NCBI RefSeq assembly: GCF_028807635.1
Contig: NZ_JARBAX010000002.1
Coordinates: 1,488,001 to 1,552,000, forward strand
DNA length: 64,000 nucleotides
From: Streptomyces spiramyceticus
GTDB lineage: Bacteria; Actinomycetota; Actinomycetes; Streptomycetales; Streptomycetaceae
Direction of reading: 5' to 3'
The notes under the pieces are model-generated. The model had not been told where the DNA came from. It saw nothing but the letters and a program-made list of their open reading frames with translations, and searched no databases. A program made the position numbers and the translations under genes. Shown here one piece after another: positions 1-8,078 of this stretch (within the stretch, counting starts at the first letter, position 1; the number at the start of each line of letters is the position of its first letter).

Positions 1-544
1 AGCCGGTGTTGCGGTGAATCTGCGCGATGCCCTCCAGTGCCCACACGGTATGGCGGGCCTCGCCGCGTTGGCGTGCTTCGGCGAGCAGTTGCTCGTGCAG
101 GACGGCTACGGCCTGGTAGTCGCCCTGTATTCGTCCGGTCTCCGCCAGACCGGCGAGGGAGTAGCCGCGGGCCACGACGTCTCCGCCGCGCTTTCCCATG
201 TCGGCGGCCAGGCCGAGCAGTCGGAAGGCCAGTGCCAGCGAGCCCCGCTGGCGTGCGAGCGTGCCGCCGCTCCACAGCGCCCAGGCCATGGCCCCGAGGT
301 CACCGGCCGATCGGGCGGCCCGGTAACTCGCCTTCCAGGCCTGGTCGGCTTCCTTGATGTTGCCCAGTCTGCGGTGCGCCTCGGCCACGGCGAGCCCGGA
401 CCGCGCCACCTCCTGCTGCGAGCCGGAGAGTTCGGCTGCCCTCAGGTGCTCGGTTCCCTCGGCCAGTACGTCCGTCAGGGAGGAGTTCACCGACAGTTTA
501 GTGAGGGCGCCTTGGTACTCGGGCGCGAATGCCTTGCTGTGCAT
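1..544 (-). CDS. TPR-like helical repeat protein, 3' end outside the window
   Basis: An open frame reads leftward from ATG at 544 and leaves the window without a stop after 181 codons, so only the N-terminal part is visible. The protein is almost wholly alpha-helical and Ala/Leu/Glu-rich. Successive paired helices of about 35-40 residues, with spaced small and aromatic residues such as LAVAEAHRRLGN and GYSLAGLAETGR, look like tetratricopeptide repeats. No HTH, ATPase or signal peptide precedes the repeats. Such proteins are usually scaffolds or peptide-sensing regulators, but the partner is unknown. Codon use is normal for the window. The gene stands alone behind a strong palindrome at 583-614, so it is probably controlled by a dimeric repressor or activator. 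The missing C-terminus could hold another domain. Confidence 0.75.
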   Translation of the reverse strand, partial: MHSKAFAPEYQGALTKLSVNSSLTDVLAEGTEHLRAAELSGSQQEVARSGLAVAEAHRRLGNIKEADQAWKASYRAARSAGDLGAMAWALWSGGTLARQRGSLALAFRLLGLAADMGKRGGDVVARGYSLAGLAETGRIQGDYQAVAVLHEQLLAEARQRGEARHTVWALEGIAQIHRNTG

Positions 545-582
545 GGATGCCTTTCTTGCACGGCCGGGGCAACAGCGCGTAA

Positions 583-614
583 CTATACGCTCTATGTATA
601 CATGCAGTGTATAG
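583..614. promoter_or_regulatory. 32-bp imperfect palindrome upstream of the TPR gene
   Basis: The segment is symmetric about 598/599, with 26 of 32 positions matching its reverse complement. It has CTATAC at the left end, GTATAG at the right end and a GTATAC core, so one 6-bp element recurs three times at a 13-bp step. It lies 39 bp upstream of the TPR gene start at 544 and 100 bp beyond the stop of the sialidase gene. The layout suits a dimeric or cooperative DNA-binding protein. The AT-rich TATAC cores could also overlap a -10 box. Confidence 0.6.
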
Positions 615-713
615 CGGGCTGGTGCCCGGACCTTTTGACGCTCCGGGGATCTGGGCGCCGCCCGTCACCTGCGGCGAAGCGCCCTGCTGTGGACCAAGAC
701 GCCTGCCGCGAGC

Positions 714-1910
714 TCAGGGTTGCTTGCCTGTCGAGAGTTTCGGAGAAGGAAACTGTGTGTAGTGGATCGTGTCGTGATAGGTCAGCTTCCCTGTTTCGTA
801 GAGCAGGCCGACTGTCCGCGAGTCCGTCTGCACCAAGTCCGAGTAGCCGGCCGGGTCTCCCGACGCCGACCAGACAGGCCGCCACGACCGGCCGCCGTCG
901 GCGCTGGCCCGCACTTGCATGCGAAACCGCCCGTCCGGGTCCGACGGACCGGAGTACAGCAACGGGCCACTCCGCAGTCCGCGGGAGACCTGCAGCACGC
1001 TCCCCTGGACCGTCGGCCCCGTCAGCTCGGGCTGCGGCCGGAACGGGACGGACAGCGTCAGGCCGCCGTCGGTGCTGTAGGCGTCCGCGCGTGTACCTTC
1101 GGCCTTCCGGTCGTGGTCACGCGCGTTGATGTAGACCCTGCCGTCCGGGAGCTCGGCCAGCGTGCTCTCGTTGAGCGCGAGCGGGCCGCCGGCGGATCGG
1201 CTCACATAGCCGATGCGCCACGTGTGTCCGCCGTCGTCGCTGTAGAGGGAGTGCCCACCACTGCGTCCGTTGGCGCCGGAACTGTGATTCGCGGGTACCA
1301 GCAGCCGGTCCCGGTCGAACCCGTGCCGCAGGGCGACCGCATGGCCCGGGCCGACCGCGTACCAGCGCCAGCCGGACGGTTTGACGGATCCGGTGATGTC
1401 CCGCTGCCGTGACCAGGTCCTCCCGCCGTCGGCGCTCCGCTGGACGTACACACGACGTACGGACGGAACGACCTGACCCGACGTCACCTGCGACTTCGTG
1501 GCTCCGTCGATCGTCCGGCAGGTCACCAGCACGACGTCACCGCTGACGGGGTCGACGACCGGCACGGGATTGCCGACCGTGTCCTTCCCGGCGTCCGCGA
1601 CCAGCTGGAGCGGCCGCCACGTGCATCCGCCGTCGAAGGAGCGACGCAGGACCAGATCGATGTCACCGTTGTCCGCCGGGGAATTGCGCCGGCCCTCGGC
1701 GAAGGCGAGCAGCGCACCGCCGGGTACCTGGAGCGCGGCCGGAATGCGGAAGGTGTGATAGCCGGAATCACCCGACCGGTAGGGCACGGACGCCGGGCAC
1801 CGGGCCGCCCCGCCGTACGCCGCGGGTGCCGGAGCCTGGGTCACCCCCAGTCCGGCGACCAGTGTCAGCAGCAGTGCCAGGCGTCGGCCGGCAGTCGTAT
1901 GGAGTCTCAT
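714..1910 (-). CDS. Secreted exo-alpha-sialidase (GH33-like), 398 aa
   Basis: The protein starts with a Sec signal peptide (about residues 1-31, RR then a Leu/Val core, cut near APA-AYGG). The FRIP motif near residue 54 carries the first arginine of the sialidase triad. Five Asp-box repeats of S-x-D-G-G-x-T/S-W type follow (SFDGGCTW, SADGGRTW, SDDGGHTW, STDGGLT, SADGGRSW), the hallmark of the six-bladed propeller. An early Asp in NGDID, a Glu in NESTLAELPDG, and Tyr/Glu in GYSDLVQ and GLLYETG fit the acid/base and nucleophile positions. No lectin or CBM domain is attached. It should release sialic acids outside the cell from glycoconjugates. No sialic acid uptake or catabolic gene is adjacent, and the gene appears monocistronic. 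Confidence 0.9.
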   Translation of the reverse strand: MRLHTTAGRRLALLLTLVAGLGVTQAPAPAAYGGAARCPASVPYRSGDSGYHTFRIPAALQVPGGALLAFAEGRRNSPADNGDIDLVLRRSFDGGCTWRPLQLVADAGKDTVGNPVPVVDPVSGDVVLVTCRTIDGATKSQVTSGQVVPSVRRVYVQRSADGGRTWSRQRDITGSVKPSGWRWYAVGPGHAVALRHGFDRDRLLVPANHSSGANGRSGGHSLYSDDGGHTWRIGYVSRSAGGPLALNESTLAELPDGRVYINARDHDRKAEGTRADAYSTDGGLTLSVPFRPQPELTGPTVQGSVLQVSRGLRSGPLLYSGPSDPDGRFRMQVRASADGGRSWRPVWSASGDPAGYSDLVQTDSRTVGLLYETGKLTYHDTIHYTQFPSPKLSTGKQP

Positions 1911-2038
1911 CGTGTCTCTCGTCCGGTGCGGCGTTCACAGAGTTCGTCTCCGACTGACCCGAAGGACAGAAGCGAACGTAACGTCATAAAACGCCCTCAC
2001 TTGCGAGCGCCACGCGAGAGGTTGTGACCGGAAGCGGT

Positions 2039-2542
2039 TCAGCTGCGCCGCGGGAGGCGGTGCAGGCGCACCCCGCTCAGGCGCCCGTCCTCCACGACGG
2101 CGGTCATATAGGTGCAGTACGGCTGCCGCCGCCGGTCGGTCGGCGAACCCGGATTCAGCAGTCGCAGACCGCCGGGAGCGGTGCTGTCCCAGGGGATGTG
2201 ACTGTGGCCGAAGACCAGAACGTCGAGATCGGGGAAGCGCTCCGCGCACCGGCGCTCCCGCCCCTGAGCGGCTCCGGTCTCGTGCACCACACCGAAGCGC
2301 AGACCGCCGAACTCGACCCGCGCCACTTCGGGCAGACGCGCCCGCAGGTCGGGGCCGTCGTTGTTGCCGTACACCCCCACGATGAGCCGCGCGTGTGCGT
2401 CGAGCAGGTCCAGGGTGGCCGTGTCCACCCAGTCACCGGCATGGATCACGGCGTCGGCCTGCCGCGCCCCCGCGAGGAGTTGCGCGGGGAGTTCCCTGGC
2501 GCGAGTGGGCAGGTGGGTGTCGGAAGTCAGCAGCAGGCGCAC
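2039..2542 (-). CDS. YfcE/MJ0936-type metallophosphoesterase, 167 aa
   Basis: A small calcineurin-like phosphoesterase. The metal-binding motifs run in order: SDTH at the N-terminus, GDW, GNND and a final GHSH, with NPGSPTDRR close after as in the YfcE family. These enzymes are cytosolic, dinuclear-metal phosphodiesterases of uncertain substrate. The frame is open upstream to 2821, but that extension is antisense to the subtilase and not family-like, so GTG at 2542, just before the first beta strand, is taken as the start. The usual histidine in the fourth metal motif reads VVHETG. The gene is divergent from the subtilase with about 99 bp between them. Confidence 0.85.
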   Translation of the reverse strand: MRLLLTSDTHLPTRARELPAQLLAGARQADAVIHAGDWVDTATLDLLDAHARLIVGVYGNNDGPDLRARLPEVARVEFGGLRFGVVHETGAAQGRERRCAERFPDLDVLVFGHSHIPWDSTAPGGLRLLNPGSPTDRRRQPYCTYMTAVVEDGRLSGVRLHRLPRRS

Positions 2543-2641
2543 GCGGCCACGGTAGGCGCGTCGGCCGCGCAGTGACACACCCGGCTCGTATGGTGACAGA
2601 ATGTAATCAACTGTTTCGCGTGCGATCCGGGGAGTGTGGCA

Positions 2642-4669
2642 ATGGCTCGTATCACCATCAACGGCGTGACCGTGGACCCGTTGGTCCAGTCGCGGGAGAT
2701 GGCCAGTGCATCGCTGGTCTCCGACGACGCTTCCGCGTCCAACTACCTGCTCGTCCAGACCACGCACGTTCCCTCCGCCGAGGAGAAGCAGCAACTTGCG
2801 GCGCTCGGCGTGATGATCCACGAATACGTTCCGGAGAGCACCTACCTGTGCGGCTACCGGCCCTCCGATCTGGAGGCCGTACGCGCACTGCCCTTCGTGG
2901 CCTGGGCGGACGTCTATCTCAAGGGCTTCAAAATCGCGCCGTCACTGCGGTCGGACCGCCTGCGGCCGGCCGTCGCCGTCCTGGCCGAGCCCATGGAGGC
3001 GGCGGGCCCCGCTCCCCGGACGGTCGATGTCGTCCTGCACGAGGACGTCGACACGGGCTCGGACGGAGTGCGCGAGCGGATTGCCGGGGCCGTCGGTGCC
3101 CGCGCCGGCGATGTCCGGCCCAACCGCCGCAAGGTGCGTATGACGGTCCGGGAGGAGGACCTGCCCGCGCTGGCCGACCTCGACGAAGTACAGCATGTCG
3201 AGGAGGTCGCCGAGATGGGGCTGCACAACACCCTCGCCGGAACCCTGATGCATAGTCAGATCTCTTTCAACGGCACGAAGTTCCGGGGCGAGGGCCAGGT
3301 CGTGGCCGTCGCCGACACCGGCTTCGACCGCGGCTCCACGGCAGACGTGCACCCCGCCTTCACCGGCCGCGTCGTCCGCCTGATCGCCCTCGGCCGTACG
3401 AACCCCAAGCAGGTGGACGACCCCGACGGCCACGGAACGCACGTGGCGGGCTCGGTCCTCGGCGACGGTACGTCGGCATCGATGGGCGGCCCGATCACGG
3501 GCACGGCGCCCGAGGCACGACTGGTCCTGCAGTCCCTCCTGGACGAGAACGGCAGACTCGGAGGCATCCCGGACGACCTCCGTGACCTGTTCGAGCCGCC
3601 CTTCCTGGAGGACGGGGCGCGGATCCACACCAACTCCTGGGGCCCGACCCGCCCGAGTCTGCCGTACGACACCAGAGCGTTCGAGACCGACAAGATGGTC
3701 TGGGACAACAAGGAGTACGTCATCTGCTTCTCGGCGGGCAACAGCGGTCACGACCGGGACCGTGACGGCCGTGTCAACCAGGCATCCGTCAGCGGGCAGG
3801 CGGGCGCCAAGAACTGCATCACCATCGGCGCCAGCGAAGGCAGCCGCCCCGACATCCCCCTCACCTACGGCCAGCTGAGGCCCACATCCTTCCCCGCCAA
3901 CCCGATCCGCGACGACCGGCAGGCGAGCAACCCGGCCGGGATGGCGGCGTTCAGCAGCCGTGGCCCGTCCCAGGAAGGCCGCATCAAGCCCGATGTCGTC
4001 GGCCCCGGCACCTCGATCCTGTCGGCGCACTCGCGCGCGGCGGGGCCCGACACGCTCTTCGGCGTCTCCTCGGACCCCGCGTTCTTCTTCAGCAGCGGCA
4101 CCAGCATGTCCACCCCGCTGGTCGCGGGCTGCGTGGCGGTGCTGCGCGAGGCCCTGATGAAGAACGGCACCCCCAGGCCGAGCGCGGCGCTCCTGAAGGC
4201 CATGCTGATCAATGGCGCGGTGGACCTCCCAGGCCAGTACAACCCCACCGAGGCGGGCCTCTCCCCGAACAACAACTCCGGCTTCGGCCTCGTCAACCTC
4301 GAACGCTCCGTTGTCCTGCCCGGCGACGGCAACCGGGCCGGCTTCGCCGACGAGGAGGAGCTGGAGCAGGGCGAGGAGCGTACGTTCCGTATCAGCGTCC
4401 CGGAGCAGGCCGGTCACACCCTGAAGATCACCCTGGTCTGGACCGACCCGCCCGGTCCGGCCCTGCAGAACGACCTCGACCTCATCGTCCGCGCGGGCGC
4501 CCAGGAACGCCACGGCAACATGGGCACGGAACCCGGATTCGACCGCGTCAACAACGTCGAGCAGGTCCGCTGGAAGAACATCCCCGCCGGGGACGCAGAG
4601 GTCGTGGTCCGCGCCCACCGGATCACCCAGTTCGCCCAGCCGTACGCCGTCGCCTGGCGCCTCTCCTGA
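2642..4669 (+). CDS. S8 subtilisin-like serine peptidase (KP-43-like), 675 aa
   Basis: The catalytic triad is visible: Asp225 in VADTGFD, His264 in DGHGTHVAG and Ser488 in SGTSMSTPLVAG, with the oxyanion Asn in FSAGNSGH. The N-terminal 200 residues look like an inhibitor-type propeptide, but no Sec or Tat signal precedes it, which is odd for a subtilase. The last 110 residues form a jelly-roll domain typical of KP-43 oxidatively stable proteases (TLVWTDPPGPALQNDLDL). ATG at 2642 is chosen because GGGGAG at 2629-2634 is 7 bp upstream; the in-frame GTG at 2636 is too close to that site. It is divergent from the phosphoesterase. It could be exported by a non-classical route or act inside the cell or on lysis. 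Confidence 0.9.
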   Translation: MARITINGVTVDPLVQSREMASASLVSDDASASNYLLVQTTHVPSAEEKQQLAALGVMIHEYVPESTYLCGYRPSDLEAVRALPFVAWADVYLKGFKIAPSLRSDRLRPAVAVLAEPMEAAGPAPRTVDVVLHEDVDTGSDGVRERIAGAVGARAGDVRPNRRKVRMTVREEDLPALADLDEVQHVEEVAEMGLHNTLAGTLMHSQISFNGTKFRGEGQVVAVADTGFDRGSTADVHPAFTGRVVRLIALGRTNPKQVDDPDGHGTHVAGSVLGDGTSASMGGPITGTAPEARLVLQSLLDENGRLGGIPDDLRDLFEPPFLEDGARIHTNSWGPTRPSLPYDTRAFETDKMVWDNKEYVICFSAGNSGHDRDRDGRVNQASVSGQAGAKNCITIGASEGSRPDIPLTYGQLRPTSFPANPIRDDRQASNPAGMAAFSSRGPSQEGRIKPDVVGPGTSILSAHSRAAGPDTLFGVSSDPAFFFSSGTSMSTPLVAGCVAVLREALMKNGTPRPSAALLKAMLINGAVDLPGQYNPTEAGLSPNNNSGFGLVNLERSVVLPGDGNRAGFADEEELEQGEERTFRISVPEQAGHTLKITLVWTDPPGPALQNDLDLIVRAGAQERHGNMGTEPGFDRVNNVEQVRWKNIPAGDAEVVVRAHRITQFAQPYAVAWRLS

Positions 4670-4676
4670 CGCGTAC

Positions 4677-5111
4677 TCACATGGTGAGCGTGCGGTGTTG
4701 ATGGACACGCAAGTGCAGTGTGGCCAAGTCGAGCAGGGGCGTGTCGACCGACAGGGCGCGTGCGCGCGTCACCAGGTCGCCGAAGACGTGCTCGACTTCG
4801 GCCGCGCGGCCGTCGACGACATCGCGGTACATGGAGGGCGCGAACGAGGACAACGGCTGGGTCACCGTTGCTGTGGTGGCGGCGAGTTCGTCCGCCGGGA
4901 CGGGGAAACCGGCGGCTGCCGCCACCGCTGCGGCCTCGGCGAGGATGGCGGGACCGAGGCGGGATCCACCGGGGACACCGTCGAACAGCGTGATCAGGGG
5001 GCCAAGCGGGTCAACCGGATACGCCGCGAGGAGCTCGACGCACGCTTTCCCGGACTGCTCGACCTGATCCTCCGCGCCGACGCCCCCGGCCAGCCCTGCC
5101 GTTGACCCCAT
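4677..5111 (-). pseudogene. Truncated ketopantoate reductase (C-terminal domain only)
   Basis: The frame encodes 144 residues whose body matches the helical C-terminal domain of 2-dehydropantoate 2-reductases: a DPLGPL helix start, an EAAAVAAAAG helix, SSFAPSMYRDVVDGRAAEVEHV and the final TPLLDLATLHLRV. The SMxxDxxxGRxxExE pattern is the family's substrate-site signature. The whole NADPH-binding Rossmann domain (about 170 residues) is absent, and the sequence upstream of 5111 is the short promoter of a divergent gene. The piece cannot be an enzyme and is read as a deletion remnant. Other relics follow at 5639 and 5715. Confidence 0.7.
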
Positions 5112-5156
5112 GTGATCTCATGACGGGCTTGACCGAGACGAAACACGGAGAGCGAC

Positions 5157-5642
5157 ATGACACCGAACGCGTCCATACACACCGGCGGAGTATCACTGCG
5201 CACAGCCACCGCAGAAGACGCGGAACCCATCACCAGCGTCTTCCTCGCCTCGCGCGCCGAGGCCATGCCCTACTTGCCGAGGGTGCACAGCGACGAGGAC
5301 ACACTCGCCTGGATCACCCACGTCGTGCTGCCGGGTACCACGGTGTGGGTGGCCGAGGAGGAAGACACCGGGAACCTGTTGGGCTTCGCCTCCCTCGACG
5401 GAACAGAGCTCGACCACCTCTACCTTCGTCCCGACGTACGACGCCGGGGCATCGGGTCACTGCTGCTGGAGAAGGCCCGCGAGGCCAGCCCCGTAGAGCT
5501 CAACCTGCACGTCTTCCAGCGAAACACCGCCGCCCGGGCTTTCTACGAGCGGTACGGATTCAGCGTGGTCGACTTCAACGACGGCAGCCGGAACGAGGAG
5601 AGGGAGCCGGACGTCACGTATCGGTGGACCGCTCAGGGATGA
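5157..5642 (+). CDS. GNAT family N-acetyltransferase, 161 aa
   Basis: A single GNAT domain: N-terminal LRTATAEDAEPI strand-helix, a central LDHLYLRPDVRRRGIGSLLL with the R/Q-x-x-G-x-G/A acetyl-CoA pyrophosphate loop (RRRGIG), and the late NTAARAFYERYGF motif. It should acetylate a small-molecule amine or a protein N-terminus using acetyl-CoA; the substrate cannot be inferred. GGAGAG precedes ATG 5157 by about 5 bp. It overlaps the following methyltransferase relic by an ATGA, a coupling that suggests the relic was once a co-translated partner. Confidence 0.88.
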   Translation: MTPNASIHTGGVSLRTATAEDAEPITSVFLASRAEAMPYLPRVHSDEDTLAWITHVVLPGTTVWVAEEEDTGNLLGFASLDGTELDHLYLRPDVRRRGIGSLLLEKAREASPVELNLHVFQRNTAARAFYERYGFSVVDFNDGSRNEEREPDVTYRWTAQG

Positions 5643-5740
5643 GGGATGTGGCCGACGCGCTGTCGCTGCCGGTGGGCGACGAAGCGTACGACGTGGCCGT
5701 CAGCGGGCTGGCGCTCAACTGGTCGGCGAAGCTCCGTGCC
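5639..5740 (+). pseudogene. Relic of a class I SAM methyltransferase
   Basis: Starting with the ATGA that overlaps the GNAT stop, about 30 codons read VADALSLPVGDEAYDVAVSG and then LALNW. This is the motif-II to motif-III stretch of class I methyltransferases (acidic turn, then hydrophobic strand DVAVSG). The SAM-binding glycine loop that should precede it and everything after it are missing, and homology stops near the overlap with the convergent relic at 5715. It is therefore a fragment left by deletion, not a small gene. Confidence 0.5.
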
Positions 5741-6158
5741 GAGTGCTCGCTGTGCGGCCATTGGTGTTCTTCGCCGTCCGTCCGCCCACCGAACTGTTCG
5801 CACACTGGTTGACTGGACGGCATGCCGCTCGACGCAGCACTCGCTGGCACAGTGTGACGACGCCCTGGGGCGTCGTGTCGACGGCGCTGCAGCGCGCCGA
5901 GGCGTCGCCGATCTTCTTGCCGGGCTTGCCCGACTTGTTCTCGTACAGGTGCGCGTAGACATGCCAGTCGGAGCTGATCTGTACCTGGTCCGGGCGGGTG
6001 TCCGACTGCGTCAGTGCCAGCCAGTCGAGGACGATGGCGTCGTCCTTGGGCGCGGGCGGCGGGGCCGGCACCGCCGCATGGGCGTTGGGCACGGAGCCTC
6101 CAGGAGATGCGTCGGACCCGCCCGGCCCCAACGGCGTCGACGGGCGAAACGAGCCCAC
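5715..6158 (-). pseudogene. Relic of a small secreted barrel protein (allene-oxide-cyclase/dirigent-like?)
   Basis: The frame is open for 147 codons. Residues about 40-107 look like a real beta-rich domain (SSDWHVYAHLYENKSG, then GKKIGDASARCSAV and GVVTLCQRVLR), with two cysteines and a GKxIG turn as seen in allene-oxide-cyclase-barrel or dirigent-like secreted proteins. After VLR the frame loses protein-like character and collides with the methyltransferase relic, so the second half is gone. No convincing signal peptide remains at the front. The family assignment is tentative; the truncation is the firmer part. Confidence 0.4.
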
Positions 6159-6267
6159 CTCAACGCGCGTAAGCCACTCTCGGATCGTGCCACGGGCGAA
6201 GAGTCACCTGGTTGGTGGGCGTGGCCACCCGTTCAGCGGCGCGGCGTACGGGCCGTCAGCCGGGCAC

Positions 6268-7014
6268 TCAGGTCAGCTCGGCGCGGGCCTTCGCGCCCTG
6301 CGTACGCAGCCACTGGACCACGTCTTCGGCGTCCTGGGCGCGGGCGATGTCGAGGGGCGTCTTGTCGTCGTAGCCGATCCAGTTGATGTCCGCGCCGTGG
6401 CGGTGCAGGTACTGGGCGGTGGGCAGGCGGCCGCCGTGGCAGGCGCCCCAGAAGGCCCGGGTCACTTCGTCCGGGGTCGGCGGTTCCGGCGTTTCGACGA
6501 GGGCTTCGACGAGGGCTTCGACTCTGTCGAGCAGGCCGAGAGTGGCTGCGTCCTGCAGGGTCGTACGCGCGCCGTGTTCGATGAGCCGGTGCGCTGCCTG
6601 CCACTGTCCGAAGCCGCGGGCGTCGGCGAGCGGTGTGCCACCGCCGATGACGGCACCCGGCGCTTCGATGTCGGCGCCTGCCTCGACGAGTGCGTCGAGT
6701 ACGGCGATGTCGTTGCTGCTGGCGGCCCAGTGCAGGGGCGTTTCGGTGTGGGCACCGGCGAAGCGGGCATTGGGGTCGGCTCCGGCGGCGACGAGGGCGG
6801 CGACCGTCGCAGGACCGTTGGGGAAGTGGCCGGGCCAGTCGGTCGCGATGTGCAGCAGGCTCCGTGTCCCGGCGGCGCAGCCCTCTTCAGTGATCCTCGC
6901 AGTGGCCAGGCCGGGGTGGTCGGAAAGCAGCTGCTGGAGCGCCGGGCCGTCACCGGCGCGGATCGCCTTGGTCACCGCGATGGCGAGCGGATCTTGGGAG
7001 TTGAGAGTGTCCAT
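6268..7014 (-). CDS. Ankyrin-repeat protein, 248 aa
   Basis: At least four ankyrin repeats are visible, with the TPLHWAA-type turn (ETPLHWAASSNDIAVLDAL, GGTPLADARGFGQWQAAHRL, DKTPLDIARAQDAEDVVQWL) and the VxAGADPNA or EAGADIEA loops. No signal, membrane or catalytic domain is attached, so it is probably a cytosolic protein-binding module. An in-frame 12-bp tandem duplication near 6491-6515 gives EALVEALVE. AGGAGGA precedes ATG 7014. Its promoter carries a MerR-type operator between a -35 and -10 box 20 bp apart, so transcription should depend on the divergent MerR regulator at 7158. Confidence 0.88.
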   Translation of the reverse strand: MDTLNSQDPLAIAVTKAIRAGDGPALQQLLSDHPGLATARITEEGCAAGTRSLLHIATDWPGHFPNGPATVAALVAAGADPNARFAGAHTETPLHWAASSNDIAVLDALVEAGADIEAPGAVIGGGTPLADARGFGQWQAAHRLIEHGARTTLQDAATLGLLDRVEALVEALVETPEPPTPDEVTRAFWGACHGGRLPTAQYLHRHGADINWIGYDDKTPLDIARAQDAEDVVQWLRTQGAKARAELT

Positions 7015-7108
7015 GGCTGTCCTCCTGGTCGGTGATGCTCCGATCCTGCCAGCAGGCGATCACGACGGTCGGCGATCCGGCCAAGCCATGCTCGCTGCGA
7101 GACTGTCG

Positions 7109-7140
7109 ACCGTAGACCTTCCACCGCACTGGAAGGTCAA
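7109..7140 (-). promoter_or_regulatory. MerR-type promoter and operator for the ankyrin gene
   Basis: On the minus strand TTGACC (7140-7135) and TACGGT (7114-7109) lie exactly 20 bp apart, the overlong spacer of MerR-activated promoters. The spacer holds the inverted repeat ACCTTCCA (7116-7123) and TGGAAGGT (7130-7137). The promoter points left to the ankyrin gene, leaving a leader of about 90 nt. The merR ATG at 7158 is only 18 bp to the right, so the same site could also repress merR. Confidence 0.75.
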
Positions 7141-7157
7141 GGAGTAGCCTCGGTGGC

Positions 7158-7565
7158 ATGCGCATCGGGGAACTGGCCGCCGCCTGCGGGCTGACCACCA
7201 AGACCATCCGGTTCTACGAAGAGACCGGCCTGCTGCCCGCGCCACCGCGAACCCCGGGCGGCTACCGCGACTACCCGCCGGAGACCACACCACGGCTGAA
7301 GTTCGTCCGGGACGCTCAGAGCGCCGGGCTCACCCTCGCCGAGATCCGCAGCATCCTCGTCCTGCGCGACTCCGGCGAGGCACCGTGCGTCCATGTGGCC
7401 GGCCTGATCGAGGAGCACCTCGCAGACATCGAGCGGCGTATGGCCGAGCTGCGCACGGCGCGCGCCGCATTGCGCGGGCTCGCTCGGCGTGCGGCCGAGA
7501 CGGATCCGAGCACCTGCGGGGGGACGGACATCTGCCGAATTATCGGTGGCCCTGCGGGAGGCTGA
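7158..7565 (+). CDS. MerR-family (metal- or thiol-responsive) transcription regulator, 135 aa
   Basis: Residues 1-70 are a canonical MerR winged helix (MRIGELAAACGLTTKTIRFY, GLL...GGYRDY). A long dimerisation helix follows (residues about 80-115), then a C-terminal tail with TCGGTDICRII. One further Cys stands in APCVHVAG at the base of the helix. The Cys spacing resembles CueR/ZntR/heavy-metal MerR proteins, but the metal cannot be read from sequence. The divergent ankyrin gene at 7014 is the only target evident here. The start is the first ATG, at the start of the domain. Confidence 0.88.
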   Translation: MRIGELAAACGLTTKTIRFYEETGLLPAPPRTPGGYRDYPPETTPRLKFVRDAQSAGLTLAEIRSILVLRDSGEAPCVHVAGLIEEHLADIERRMAELRTARAALRGLARRAAETDPSTCGGTDICRIIGGPAGG

Positions 7566-7600
7566 CAATCAGTGGGAAACGACCGACGGTGCGCCATGCC

Positions 7601-7640
7601 GTGAGGTCCGCGAATTACTGCAACTGGTGGCGGACCTCAC
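7601..7640. terminator. Inverted repeat after merR
   Basis: GTGAGGTCCGC (7601-7611) pairs perfectly with GCGGACCTCAC (7630-7640) across an 18-nt loop. It sits 36 bp past the merR stop and 33 bp before the stop of the convergent gene at 7673, so it could end transcription from both sides. No U-tract follows, as is usual in streptomycetes, and the loop is long. Confidence 0.4.
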
Positions 7641-7672
7641 GGACATATATGACGCGCTCGACCTGAATTCGG

Positions 7673-8038
7673 TCAGAGGCGACGTACCCGCGCAGCGATC
7701 CCATGGCCGAGCAGAAGGTAAATTACGGCGGGCAGGCCGTAATTGAGGAAAACTCTCAGGCCTTCGGTCTCCATCGTGAAGATGTCCTGGGACCAGCCTG
7801 CGAGCCAGTCGGCCATGCCGTGCACAAAGCCGACGAAGACATTTCCCTGGTTGGCGTCGAGCAGGTACAGGAGGATCCACAGGCCCAGAAATCCTGCTGC
7901 TATGTCCGCGATCGTATGGATCGCCAACGCTGCCCGGTTTACTCCGTCGCCGTCCCGGCTACGGCTATGGGTGTCCCTGTTGGGGTCATACGGGTGGTAG
8001 TTGTCGTTTACGGGCATGGGCTCACGGGGATTGTTCAT
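7673..8038 (-). CDS. Small membrane protein of unknown function, 121 aa
   Basis: The first 32 residues are hydrophilic, followed by two or three hydrophobic helices (IHTIADIAAGFLGLWILLYL, an amphipathic stretch with VGFVHGMADWLAGW, and LNYGLPAVIYLLLGHGIAA). The layout resembles small conserved streptomycete integral membrane proteins without an assigned function. AGGGAGG lies directly upstream of ATG 8038. About 30 bp upstream is a GAGGTTTCC element also found in front of the J-protein operon at 25.68 kb. It is not clearly linked to a neighbour. Confidence 0.7.
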   Translation of the reverse strand: MNNPREPMPVNDNYHPYDPNRDTHSRSRDGDGVNRAALAIHTIADIAAGFLGLWILLYLLDANQGNVFVGFVHGMADWLAGWSQDIFTMETEGLRVFLNYGLPAVIYLLLGHGIAARVRRL

Positions 8039-8078
8039 GCCCTCCCTGCTTGCCTGGCGCGAGTACGGGAAACCTCTT

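Noticed and set aside
2942..4708. 588-residue minus-strand frame opposite the subtilase
   Set aside because: It is an antisense shadow of a GC-rich gene with clear catalytic motifs on the plus strand; the composition (Gly/Val/Asp/Arg-rich, no domain) is typical of such shadows.
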